DNA of 64,000 nucleotides, from contig JACTVC010000001.1 of NCBI GenBank assembly GCA_018417955.1, positions 3,844,001 through 3,908,000 on the forward strand, in the 5' to 3' direction. The notes below the pieces were generated by a model. It was not told where the DNA came from and searched no databases. It was given only the letters and a program-made list of their open reading frames with translations. Each line of letters opens with the position of its first letter. The stretch's first letter is position 1. Of this stretch, positions 23,275 through 34,844 are shown piece by piece. The stretch is from Laccaria trichodermophora. Lineage: Eukaryota; Basidiomycota; Agaricomycetes; Agaricales; Hydnangiaceae. A program made the position numbers and the translations under genes.

Positions 23275-25885
23275 CCGATGACGAGGATGTTGTTTGGGAG
23301 GAAGATGAGATGGGTAAGGTGACTCATATTCTCTTGGTAGGTTTTATTGGTTGTGCTCTCTTTGAGTTTGGTTTCAATTATGTCTAGGAAAACGATCGTG
23401 ACCCAATGGTTGCCTCAGCAATTCTTCCTTCATTCCATCAGTGTTCTGTTTCTTTGGGTTCTCGTTCAGGATCTGTCCCTTGTTCAGGATCTGTCCCTTG
23501 TTCAGGATCTGTCCCTTGTTCAGGATCTGTCCCTTGTTCAGGATCTGTCCCTTGTTCAGGATCTGTCCCTTGTTCTTTGTCAGTTCCATGGGTGCAGACA
23601 AAGCACAAGAAGTTGAAAGAGGCAAGGGGTTCAGATGAGGAAGAAGCTTCTAAGTAAGTAGTGTTATGATTTTCTTTCTTTTCTTTTTGATGTGTTTGGA
23701 GTGTAAATGAAAGAAGAAATACTGATTTGTACAATAGTTCTAGTTTCCTTTTCAGATTTACTTTTCTGCTCTTGTCATCAGCTATATCACTTGTATCCCA
23801 GCACTGGATTTTAGTCTGGCTCTTGATCTGGTCAAATCTAGTTTCATTGGCATCTGCTACCTCTTCAGGACAACGTCCTTTTCCAAATATTCCATTCAGC
23901 ATATTTAGTGATGCAATCCAGACAATCTTTGGCTCTAATATTTCTTTGGCAACTGTTCTCACAATCTCATTCACACTATTTGAGAATCCTGATTTATTAA
24001 ATCTTCATTTTCATCAACAACAACGGATTTGTGGTGATGAAAACAAAGTGCAGATTTCAGGATGGATAATTGCATTGAGCAATGCATTGGTAAACAAACT
24101 TGGAAAGAAGAGGGTTGAAACTTTATTCTCTGAAACTGAACTTGCACGAGAGCCAGATGAAAAGGCAAAAGTTGATCTTCTTGCTGGAAAGCTTGACAAG
24201 CTGGCTGGCTGCTTGAAACTATCAACATTTGATGAGAAGGGGGGTTATAAAGGAAAATTACTCCCTCTATCACACAGCAAGATAGAACCAGCTTATGTCA
24301 TTTGCCCCCCTTCATTTGCATGTGAAACTCAGAGTTGTAGTCCAAGATCATTGCGTCAATCTACCAAAAGTAGTGACATACCATTCGTTACATTGATCAA
24401 AGAGCAGAGAGTATACCAAGATGTCCCTGTGCTTACAGGAAAGTGTCCAAACTGTAAAACATTATACACAGCCGATCATGAAAGATTTGAAGATACATCA
24501 ACTATTCAAAATACTTTGAAACGAGTCTATCTTAACTCAGCCAAATATTTAAAAATTGGTCAATCAATCTGGGTTGATCGTGGATTTGCAATGGCAGCTA
24601 TAAATGCTATGTATAACTTTCATGCTTCAGCATCTGCTTTCTCAGAGTACTGGAATAATACATATGGAACAAAAGAAATTTCAATTTCACAAGCTCATGT
24701 CTGGCAAGCATTTGTTCAACAATCTGTTCGCACAATTGCTGAAGAATCTGGAATTGATGCTGAATTTGATGATGGATTGAATATCAAAGAAGTTACTACT
24801 CAGGCATTTTCACTCTTGGGGGAAGATGGAGTCATCAGAGCTTCAGAAGGACATGCATGTGATGAATGTACTCAAAAATGCAAAGATACAAGTGATGTGG
24901 TTTTCAATAATCCAACAGCAGTTGTTGGTGTTGATGCCACAGATGATGATATTCCTGCTTTGGCAGCAGCTCCTGAAGAAATGGAAGTTGATGCACCTCA
25001 GGTCACTTCAGATAATGAGATAGATACTGATGATATCCCAAACATAAAAATGGTTGTTCTTGATGGTATAGTTATGGGTCCTCAGGTAAATGACTTTTAC
25101 ATTTTGTTCATGGAGTTTGTTTGTTCACAATGTTTTCTAGCACTGTGCATATGAGAATTGCACTAATGACCTCTCTAACTCTCGTGGTGGATCTCTATGT
25201 GATATACATCACATAATGCTTGGTCCGTGACTGTAATAACCGAAGAGTAGAAAGAACACTTGCATGTGAACAGCACCAACCACAGTGGCGTAAACATACA
25301 AAGAACAGCAAACGCCACAACCAGGCTGGAGTTCGCCAGATGTTACAACGCCCTGGGGAGAATAATCCTTGGGAGCCCTGTCGCAGAGGACCAAATCCCC
25401 AACAACATGATGAACCAAATAAAGAACCACAGCCACCTCCCAATTACTTTTGTGCTGCTAGATTTATTGTGGATGCCTATCACTATATCAATCATTGAGT
25501 GGCAGACTTCCTATGTCAGAAATACTGTAATCCTTCACCTGGAGATGGATCTGCTCCAAATCTTGTAGTTATGGCCTATGATAAGAATGGACGACCATAT
25601 TTGAAGCGAGCTTTCAATACACAGGTAATCAATGATTTATTTTCATTAAATATCAGCTCAATACTATAAATCTTTTAGGTTTGTGAACAGCTCAATGCAT
25701 GGCTTGGTGGTTATCAATCAATTCTCAAACATATGACATCAGGAAATTTTAACTGGTTTTTACACACCATGTTATTCTATCACACAAAGTATGTCATCCA
25801 CAAACAGGAGATGAAGAAATCAGATGGAGATGAAGAGGAAAACTTGGGTTTAGATGAAGATGTTCAAGATGATGAGGATAACTAA
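23275..25885 (+). pseudogene. E2 KDZ transposase remnant
   Basis: Recognisable exons are about 23275..23336, 23388..23653, 23756..25085, 25141..25624 (broken) and about 25680..25885. They encode the end of the N-terminal region, the hydrophobic stretch (FLLLSSAISLVSQHWILVW), a CxC5-like cluster (ICPPSFACETQSCSP, GKCPNCKTLY) and the start of CxC6 (HCAYENCTNDL). A frame break and TGA near 25,228 interrupt CxC6. A deletion at about 25,457 then removes the block that in E1 and E3 runs from RFYCVE/QFYCVE through YICIDK, taking a candidate catalytic Asp. A TGA at 25,496-25,498 interrupts the YHYINH motif and is shared with E3. It cannot make a working transposase. Confidence 0.85.
23464..23571 (+). 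repeat. 18-bp in-frame minisatellite, six copies, in the E2 transposase remnant
   Basis: Six exact 18-bp units (GTTCAGGATCTGTCCCTT) encode a repeated six-residue Ser/Gly/Val/Pro/Cys block. E3 has at the matching place an unrepeated Ser-rich region plus about 0.5 kb that E2 lacks. Confidence 0.9.
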
Positions 25886-28013
25886 TAACAGTGAAGAGAA
25901 AAGTGCAATCTTAGTGTGTGCAGAAGTGTATATTAGTGTACTACAGTAAAGAGAAGTGTGCAGAAGTGTATACTAGTGTAAATGTATGTAGAAAAGAGAA
26001 AAATTGTATCTGTTGTATCTATTTATGGTGAATTGTGATCTCATTCCTGTGGAATCCGCTGGACTCCACCGGAATCCACAGGAATCCGGTGGAATGGGAC
26101 CGGACTCCGGTCATTCCTGCGGATTCTGGTCCCATTCCTGTGGACTCTGCTGGAGTCCGGTCCCATTCCACCGGAATCCGCAGGAATGACTGGAGTCCGA
26201 CAGGAATAGGTAGGGCACAATAAAGTACTGAATATTTGGGTTGATCGTGTTTTTTCATCAGCTGTTTTAAATGCAATGTATAACTTTCATGCATCTGCAA
26301 ATGCCTACACTGACTTTTGGAATAACACTTTTGGAGAATTGTGTAAGGGGAAGCCAATAAGGATCTCACGTCGTCAAGTCTGGCAGGCATTTGTTCAGGA
26401 GTCTATAAGAACAATAGCAGGTGTATCAGGTTGCACCTTAACTATTAAAGATGGGCTGTCTATTGATGAGGTGACTCGTGAGGCATTCAGTAAACTTGGA
26501 GCAAATGGAATGATACATCCTGCTTTTCAACACTCTTGTTCTGAGTGCACCCAAAAATATAAAAAGAAAGCTGATTTTATTACTGGTGATGATCCTGCTG
26601 CACTAGTTGGTAGAGATGAAAACAGAGTTGTACCTTCTCTACTTGGAGAAGGGGCAGAGGAAGCTGCACAAGATGCTGCAAGAGCAAGAGAGCTTGCATC
26701 TCATGTACAGGAGGACTCAGATGATGAGCCTATGAATGTTGATCATGCACCTGTTAGGATGGTGGTTGTAGATGGGATTGTAATGGGACCAACTCATTGT
26801 GCATATGGTGATTGCACATCAGCAGTTGGCAATGCTCGAGGGGGTGTATTTTGTCCTGTGCATGAAGCTGAACATGGAACAAAGTGTCATATCAAAGGTT
26901 GTACCAATACAAAGAAGGTTGGAACATTGGCATGCACAAATCCAGGTCATTGGGAGCAATGGTCAAAAAATGCCTATAACCGAAGTGCACATACCTTATC
27001 AGGTGTTAGACGGATTTTAAGAAGGGCTGGAGAGAGAATGCCTTGGCAACCCAATAGAGAGCCAAATACCCAACGCCATGATGAGGCTACACCTGATATT
27101 GAAAGATCCCATTACTTTAGTCCTTCACAGTTTTATTGTGTTGAGACAATTACTGCACCTTGTGGTGTTGTTATTGCTTGGGCTAAATTTCCCAAGTCTG
27201 AATCCCCCACAAATATTCTTAACTTTCTGGAATCAGTTTACCCTACAGCTGAATCACGTCCAGATTACATCTGTATTGATAAGGCTTGTCTTTTATTACG
27301 AACAGCAATAAGCAATGGAAGCTGGGACAGAATTTGGAAACATACAACTCGGTTCATTGTTGATAGTTACCACTATATTAATCACCATGTTGGTGATTAT
27401 ATTTGTCGAAAATGGTGTAATCCTGCACCATTGAATGGATCAGCTCCAAATCTTGTTGTTGTTGAAAAAGACAAACATGGTCGATCATACTACAAGCAAG
27501 CATTCAACACACAGGTAAGTTTGAGTTAATGTGTGATGAAATACAAAAATTAATGAATTTAAAAATAGGCCTGTGAACAGTTAAATGCCTGGCTAGGTGG
27601 ATTTGAGTCTATCCTGAAGAGGATGACACAAGGCAATTTTGACTGGTTTTTGCATTCTATGTTGTTTTACCACAGCCAATATGTGATGGAAAAGCAGATG
27701 AAGAGACCATATATGGAAGAGGAGAAAGATGTTGACTCAGATTTTGAAGATGACACCTAAGGTAAGATAGTCACATGACCTTAATTATCAGTCACATGAT
27801 CTCAACTTAGCTCTGGGCATCTGTAATAGTAAATTGTATAGTAGGAGTCCAGTAGGAGTCCAGTATGAATCCAGTATCTAGGCAATGTATTCACTTTCTG
27901 GTATTTTGTTAAAGTCCAGTTGGAGTCCAGTAGGAGTCCAATAGGTGGAAAATGCCTTTTTTGGAAGAATTGTTGAAATCCAGTAGGAATAGGTGGGGGA
28001 GTGATAAGTACTG

Positions 28014-28724
28014 ACGTCAACACACCACCACCACATCAATGCACGACAACCACGCCAACAGCAGCATCCACGGCCCACCAGCAGCACCCTCGAACACACA
28101 CCCAACAGCACCGACCACCACCACCCACGAGCGCCCACTGCCAACACCAATGGACAGACCAGCATACTGCCACCATCCATGAACCAACCACAACACAGAA
28201 ACAGGCACCACCAAAACAATGAGGCAATGATGAGCACACCACACCACTCCCTCCCTCACTCCTCCCCCCTCCCTTCATTCCCTTCCCCCTCCCTCACTGC
28301 CCCTCCCTTTACTCCTACCCCCTCCCCTTTGCCTCACTGCCCCCCCTCCAGTCCTTCCCCTCTCCCTCTAGTCCTTCCCTCTCCCTCATTGCCCCTCTCT
28401 AGTCCTTCCCCTTCCCTCCAGTTCTCCCCTCCCTTCATTCCCTCCACTTTCCAGCACCCCTATTACTCCACTGCTCCCCCCCTCACTCCCTCCACTTTTC
28501 CCCTTTCCCTCCACTCCTCCCCCCTCTATCTAGATTCAATGTAGATAAATCAATTATGTATTTTTAATAAATGGATTTAAATGAATCTTCCCTCTTTAAG
28601 TATAAATTTCCTAAGGAATTCCTAAGATTAAGTTGTCAGCAGAAGGCCTAAGTTAGATTCAGTCACATAATATCTCCTTACTTTGTCCAAGGTCTGATCA
28701 GAACCAATACTGAAAACTGATCAG
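28014..28724. repeat. C-rich low-complexity remnant
   Basis: CACCACC/ACACCCA triplets at 28,014-28,200 are followed by CCCTCCCTCACTGCCCC-like pyrimidine repeats to about 28,535. The same type of module occurs in both arms of the palindromic element (41,636-42,000; 46,030-46,350) and at 49,020-49,210. No gene. Confidence 0.55.
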
Positions 28725-28925
28725 CTTGAAAAGTACTGAGAGAAGTATGCAGAAGTGTATATTGGTGTAAATGTATGTTGTATCTGTGATTTTACTTCTA
28801 TTCCAGTCCCATTCCTGTGGATTCCTGTCCCATTCCTGCAGATTCCTGTGGATTCCTGTGGACTCCTGTCCCATTCCTGCGGATTTCTGCAGGAATGGGA
28901 GGGGCACTGTAAAGTACTGCATGAG
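28725..28925 (+). mobile_element. orphan right end of a KDZ element
   Basis: The right end reads, in reverse complement, CAGTACTTTACAGTGCCCCT. Inside it lie ATTCCTGTGGATTCCTG repeats and GCAGAAGTGTATATTGGTGT, which match the right end of E2 (25,925-26,230). No matching left end or target duplication was found, so the rest has been deleted or moved. Confidence 0.65.
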
Positions 28926-29519
28926 ATTATTGAAAGGGCAAAGTTCTGTGCAACTTACGGACAATGACATCATCTTACTTTGATGATTGTATTCTATGAT
29001 GTCATCATGGTCAAGCACCCCATATTTTTGGGGAATTTTGAACGTTGTTGCATTATATGTCTCACTTGTAAAAACATTGCTAATATCTTTGTAGCTGCTA
29101 TCAATAGTAATTTACTGTTATAGTACTGTTAGTTAGTTTGTCTTTAAGTAGCTACTCCATAAGTGAATGAGTCTGTAGTACAGATGTTTGGTTCAGCTCT
29201 TGAATCTGTTTTTAGGACAATTTCTATCTATATCACATCCTTTGGTCTAAGCTTGAAATGCGAAGTGCATTTTGAGCACACTGGTAGGTGTGAAGTTTAG
29301 GTTGGTTTGTTTGCCTGGACCATGTTTACCCAAATATTAGCACGCTTCAACAAAGGCCCCAGAGATTCACATCAGAGCTCTATGACTCCTTTTCCACTGA
29401 TCCTTTCCTGTTGCAAAACTGTCATTAGACAGGTCACTACAATCATTCCACACAACTGCCTCCAGAACTGGAAACTATGGTAAAACAGGTCCAAGCATCA
29501 GGGATTAAGAATTATCATC
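28926..29519. other. non-coding DNA left of the Plavaka remnant
   Basis: No gene. It probably contains the decayed 3' side of the Plavaka element, but no terminal sequence like the one at 39,165 is visible. Confidence 0.35.
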
Positions 29520-30669
29520 TACAGATCAGCACGATGTGTAAGTGTCAATGACTTCACCTGAAGCCACATATCCTGATCTGCAACATCTATGACAAGAAAC
29601 TCATCCTTATATTCACAGCCATAATTATTGGCCAGAAGAGCCCCACAGACAATTGACTCCACAGAAATAAAGCAGCTTGAAATCCTTGGTCATGATCGAA
29701 GTTGTGTAAAGCGAAGTTCCTGATCACGTCCATGATTGAGGAGAGATGGTGGCAGATCCAGGGGAAGAATTAATGCCATAAAGTACTTGGTTGACTTGAT
29801 TACACAACTGAATATGCACAATAGTCTTGCAAAGATGTGCTTGCTGTCATCAATTTTGACGATAACACAATCATAGTGCTCCTTGTTGTGAAAATTGGGA
29901 TTGACCCTGAGCAAATCTGTCTCAAGACACCAATCAACTGTTGATTCATGATTGGCTCAAAGATATTTGTAGGGAGTGATGTCAGAAAAAGAGCATTACT
30001 TTTCAAATTCATGAAATATTGAGTGTAACTTACCTTTTCATCATCCCAAAGTTGTATCTGTTGACCAAAAAACCTTGAAAAAAACTTGGCTAGCTTCTTG
30101 CGAAAATCTCGAAATGCTGCATCCTGAATTCCCTGCTGCTCCATCTCCTTAAGCATAATCTCAGGATTTGGAGAACCAAGAGATATATGTTGGCTGCCAA
30201 ACAAGTTTATCTTCTCACTTTCTTCCTGTTCCAGGGCATTCTGGGCTTCATCAAGAGCTTCAAGTTTAGCATATATGATTGTTGCAACTAAATGTGATTC
30301 ATTAACTTGAAGAATCTTAAAAAGGCATCAGTAAGTTACTTTTATAAATCTTGCGAGTATCCTACCTGAGATTCAACATTTTTAAAGTTAGTGTGAAATT
30401 TGTAGGCAGATTTCAGTGCACCATGTGATTTCTTGCTTGGCTTTGTATTGTAATTTCTTGTCACTCCCTTGTTTTGAATGTCATCAAAAACATGCTGATG
30501 GCTATGAGCTTTGGGAAAGTTCCATGATTTTTCAGTATTCATTGCTATATATTCCTTGTAAAACTGTAAGGTTTGATATCCTATCAAAAGAGATTTTACT
30601 CACATGTAGCAATTTCTCGAAGACAAGTAGTTCAGCCTGACCTGCTGCAATCAGTACTTTATAGTGCCC

Positions 30670-30835
30670 CACCCATTCCTGCAGGAATCCACAGGAATCC
30701 ACCAGAGTCCGCAGGAATCCACAGGAATGGGACAGGAATCCACAGGAATCCACAGGAATCCACAGGAATCCACAGGAATCCACAGGAATCCACAGGAATC
30801 CACAGGAATCCGCAGGAATGGGACAGGAATCTGGT
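30670..30835. repeat. 10-bp subterminal repeat array of E3
   Basis: About a dozen copies of CCACAGGAAT, several perfect in a row at 30,735-30,815, mixed with GGGACAGGAAT variants. Equivalent but less regular arrays lie in the other KDZ ends, which suggests transposase-binding sites. Confidence 0.85.
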
Positions 30836-30933
30836 GAATTTACACTAATATACACTTCTGCCTACTTCTCTTACACTAATATACACTGCTGCACACTTCT
30901 ATTACACTAATATACACTTCTTCTTACTGTCAT

Positions 30934-33900
30934 TTAGTTATCCTCATCATCCTGGACTTCTTCATCCAAACCCAAGTTATCCTCTTCACCTTCTTCTGTT
31001 TTCTTCATCTGCTGTTTGTGGAGAACATACTTTGTGTGGTAGAATAACATGGTGTGTATGAACCAGTTAAAATTTCCTGGTGTCATACATTTGAGAATTG
31101 ATTGATAGCCACCAAGCCATGCATTGAGTTGTTCACAAACCTAGAATATTTTTAGTATCAAGCTCAAACTTTATAGGAAGATACATAAATAAATACCTGT
31201 GTATTGAATGCCCGCTTTACATATGGTCTTCCATTCTTATCATGTGCTATGACTACCAGATTTGGAGCAGATCCATCACCAGGTGAAGGATTACAATATT
31301 TCCAGCATAGAAAGTCTGCTACTCAATGATTGATGTAGTGATAGGCATCCACAATAAATCGAGTAGTTCTTTTCCAAATCTCCCAACTTCCATTTGCTAC
31401 TGCAGTTGCAAGTACTTGACAGCCTTTATCAATACAGATATAATCAGGCCTTGATTCTTCTGTTGGATAAATCTTTGCTAGCCAGTTCAAAATATTTGTT
31501 GGTGATTCTGACTTATCAAACTTTGTCCAAGCAATAACAACACCACAAGGTGCACAAACAGTTTCAACGCAATAGAATCTACCTGCACGAAAGTAATTGG
31601 GGGGTTCTCGTGGTTCTGCATTTGGATCATCATGTTGTTGGGGATTTGGTCCTCTACGATTTGGCTCCCAAGGGTTATTCTCACCAGGGCGTTGTAACAT
31701 CTGATGGACTCCAGCTTGGTTGTGGTGTTTGCTGTTCTTTGCATGTTTACGCCACTGTGGTTCATGCTGTTGGCATGCAAGTGTCCTTTCTACTCTCCTT
31801 TGGTGGATTGACGCAATGATCTTGGACTACAGTCTTGAGTTTGACATGCAAATGAAGGGGGACAAATGACATAAGCTGGTTCTATCCTACTATGTGATAG
31901 AGGAAGTAATTTTCCTTTATAGTTTCCCTTCTCATCAAATGTTGATAGTTTTAGACAGCCAGCTAGTTTGTCAAGCTTTACAGCAAGAAGATCAACCTTT
32001 GCCTTCTGATCTGGCTTTCATGCAAGTTCATTTTCAGAGAATAAAGTTTCAGTTCTCTTCTTTCCAAGTTTATCCACTAGGGCATTGATCAATGCAATTA
32101 TCCATCCTGAAATCTGAACTTTGTTTTCATCTCCATATATCCGTTGTTGTTGACGAAAATGAAGATTCAATAGATCAGGATTTTCAAATAATGTGAATGA
32201 TACTGCAAGAACAGTGGCCAAGGAAATATTGGAGCCAAAGATTGTGTGGATTGTGTCACTAAAAATACTAAATGGAATATTTGGAAATGGTTGTTGCACT
32301 GGAGGAGAGGCAGATGCACATAAAAGTAGGTTTGACCAGATGAAAAGCCAGACTAGAATCCAGTGCTGCAGTACAAGAGAGATAACTGATGACAAAACCA
32401 AGAAAGCCAGTCTGAAAAAAAAAGTAGAACTATTGTACAAATCAGTTTTCTGTCCAAACTCAAACCATACTAAAAAGAAACAAAAAAGTCACAACACTAC
32501 TTACTCAGAAGCCTCCTCCTCCTCCTCCTCCTCCTCCTCTGAATTCCTTGCCTGTTTAGCCTTCTTGTGCTTTCTCTGCACCTCTCTGTTACGATTCTTT
32601 TTCTTTGGGCTATCTGGAGCTTTCCTTTTTCCCTTCCTATCATGTTTCTTCATCTCTACCTCCCGATCTTTCTTATCAAGCCACTTCTTCAAGTCAGGAA
32701 AGCCAAGATTTCGACTACCCTTTATCTCCCACAAATCCTCAGTGGAAAGGCAATCCTCTGCCTCCTCAAGCCAGTCTCGCATGTCAGGATATTCCTGTGC
32801 TCGAAGAAAAAGTGGCCTCCAAAACTGATAGAACTGTGATTTGGCGATGAAGATTTCAATGAATGTGACAAGGTTGGGAACCCAGACAGCTGCACCATCA
32901 AACTGGGCCTTCCACTCTTCATCCTTGCCCAAGCTTTAAACTTTAGGAGTAGAAGTTATAATAGCCTTAAACTTCTGGTAAGATGGGCATAACCCAGATG
33001 ATTCCAGAGAAGCAAGGTCTCTGTCAATCCCAAGATAGTCTAGAAGAAGATCTTTGTGCTCTTTAGAGAGCTTAGAAGGGCCAGACCCTTCAGATTTACT
33101 AACAGATGGTGCAAGAGACTGTCCACGAGAATCAGAAGAGACTACAGAAGACGAACGAGGAACAGATGCTGAGCGAGAGCCAACAGAAGTAGAGTGAGAG
33201 CCAATAGAAGTAGAGCGCCAATGGAATGATGGGGGGATTGCAGAGGCAACCACCTGCTCATGGTCCTTTTCCTAGATATAATTTGAGCTAAATTGAAATA
33301 AAGAACAAGCAATAAAACCTACCAGAAGAATATGTGTCACCTTACCAGTCTCATCCTCCTCCCAAACAGCAGTCTCATCTTCCTCAACAACAACATTATA
33401 ACGCCCCATGATAGACCACTGCTTGTGATCTAAAACATAGACACGATAATTATGTTCTGCAACAAAGCTTTGTTACACAACTTATATCTATAAATAATAA
33501 AGTACTTACTGCGCACAGGAGAATAGGACTTTGCAACCTTTTTCAGAATTGGGCCTAAAGTGTCATAGCAGGGGGATCTGACATTCAGAAGTGAAGTAGC
33601 ATTCTCAATGACAGCATCTGAAGGAGGTTGTTGCACAATAGTAACATTAATGCGGCCAATGGCAAGAGGTGCAATGTCTTGAAGAACTTCACCAATGGAA
33701 TCACCTATATTGAAAGTATTCCCAAGAGCACGCCCACGCAACACACCTCCTGTAGAACGTGAAGACCCATTAGCAGGTTCTTCCTGCTCAGGAGGTGCAA
33801 GACCAGAAATATTGATATCTAGACAAGTCTATCAAATGGCTGAAATAACCAATTCAACCAAAATATTACCTTTGACCAACTGATCATGGCTTGTAGATTT

Positions 33901-34844
33901 ATCAACATCTAGAAAAAATAATAAATACATGGAACAACAATAATAAAATAAGTAAAACCTTCAGTGATGGGCTCAGGATGATTAGAACTTGACTTGGTCT
34001 GCCGACGGCCTCTTGGTGGGCCAAATCGAACAACCTCCTTCTCCTTCACAGAAAGGTCAATAGCTAGACAAGTATAATAAATGACTAAAGTGACTCAGTT
34101 AAAATCAAAATATTACCTTCAACCAACTGATCATGGCTTGTCAATTTATCAACATCTGAAAAAAAAATTAACAGATAAAACAACAATAATAAAATGAGTA
34201 TTACCTTTAGCCTCACCAACATCACTATCTTCCTCATTGCTCTCCTCACCATCTTCCCCATTGCTCTCACCATCTTCCTCATTGCTGTCCTCACCAGTTT
34301 CTTCACCTGTGGCAGTAACTGCAGGCTCACGGTTGATACATGGACGGCTACTTGAAACAGTAGGACCACTGGGGAGGAAGGAAGTGGATAAGCAGCCAGT
34401 ACGCTTAGGAGGTGCAACAGAAGTGCTGGCAGCTTCAAGAGCTCTTTCAACACTATCAATATGGCATTAGAAATAATCAAATAGAAGTAAAAGAAAAAAG
34501 CTCATGGTGTCAATTTAGCTGGGATGCCCTTATCATTCTCAGCCTTGTCACTGGCTGCTCACTGGGCACCTGTCATCCTTAATAGAATAGTCGCACACAA
34601 GTACTGATATTAGGTAGGCCACATACCTTGCTCCTTTCCCCTTCTTACCACCAGCCTTTCCCTTTCTCATGGTGCTCTTCCCAGCTGCTGGTTCTCTCTC
34701 ACCACTCCCCTCATCCTCACTCTTGGTGGTGGCCTTGGAGTGCTTGGCACTTGTTGCTTCAGAATTAGACTGGCCATGTTTTCGGCCACGTTTGGGAGGA
34801 GAAGTGACCCCGACATGTAAGGAACAAAGCTCTCGGGCACTCAT
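30934..34844 (-). pseudogene. E3 KDZ transposase remnant
   Basis: It starts at the ATG at 34,844 (MSARELCSLHVGV, then SPPKRGRKHG) and ends at the TAA at 30,934-30,936. Exon 1 ends at 34,627 in the same phase as the E1 exon. Later exons (34,500-33,240) keep the E1 pattern of short exons. The hydrophobic segment and SIFSDTIHTIFGSN block are at 32,440-32,200. About 0.9 kb is missing near 31,800, joining the CxC5 part (LRQST) directly to the second half of CxC6. The catalytic-side block (RFYCVETVCAPCG, YICIDKGCQ) is kept. In-frame TGA codons occur in exon 2 (after RMTGAQ), at 32,018-32,020 where E2 has CGA, and at 31,323-31,325, shared with E2. Confidence 0.85.

Larger units (their letters stand above)
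21619..26230 (+). mobile_element. E2: internally deleted KDZ element inserted in the E1 transposase gene
   Basis: AATATTTG flanks it on both sides (21,611-21,618 and 26,231-26,238), an 8-bp target duplication. Left end: GAGGTCTTATCAGTGCCCCC. Right end in reverse complement: CAGTACTTTATTGTGCCC. Subterminal repeats of GGAATCC/ATTCCTG words fill 21,640-21,850 and 26,040-26,220. The first 165 bp match the right end of E3 in reverse complement with about eight differences. It carries a broken transposase gene and lacks the 5' exons present in E1 and E3. Confidence 0.92.
18050..27760 (+). pseudogene. E1 KDZ transposase (CxC5/CxC6 type), split by E2
   Basis: Exons run to 18258, then 18306..18377, 18429..19195, 19263..19289, 19355..19429, 19485..19715, 19762..19907, 19958..20757, 20812..21618, [E2], 26239..27514 and 27569..27760. 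From 18086 the lengths sum to a multiple of three with no stop, giving at least 1,521 residues. The frame is open only back to 18050 and has no ATG there, so the start is unresolved. Order: an NLS-like PPTKKRKRTE, an Asn/Asp/Thr-rich tract, a Lys-rich region, a hydrophobic stretch (FGYMLSFFWLLCGLLGY), then the cysteine cluster ICPDAVECETMSCDP plus LCPKCQ (CxC5-like). HCAYGDC...FCPVHEAEHGTKC (CxC6-like) follows. Candidate catalytic acids are in VVVDGIVMGP, YICIDKAC, FIVDSYHYINH and ACEQLNAWLGG. E2 breaks a GQNIW-V codon run. Family names are from memory of KDZ-associated domains. Confidence 0.8.
14152..28013 (+). mobile_element. E1: KDZ-family DNA transposon, interrupted by a SINE, a hAT element and E2
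   Basis: The left end starts GAGCTCTTTACACTCCCCCA and the right end, in reverse complement, CAGTACTTATCACTCCCCCA. Both then share 25 identical bases including CCACCTATTCCTACTGGA, followed by subterminal arrays of GGAGTCCAGTA words (14,168-14,405 and 27,840-27,990). Between them lies one KDZ transposase gene on the plus strand. Removing the two nested insertions and their duplications leaves about 5.9 kb, close to the 5.66 kb of E3. The 8 bp outside the ends do not match (CATTGAGG left, ACGTCAAC right), so pairing these two ends is an inference from their identity. A rearrangement or swapped end is possible. Confidence 0.65.

Noticed and set aside
25496..25498. Programmed read-through or selenocysteine at the shared TGA of E2 and E3
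   Set aside because: Both genes carry other lethal lesions, E1 has an ordinary sense codon there, and CpG decay explains a TGA.
30670..30835. CRISPR-like array of regular short repeats
   Set aside because: The units are directly abutting 10-bp repeats without spacers, in a eukaryotic transposon end.
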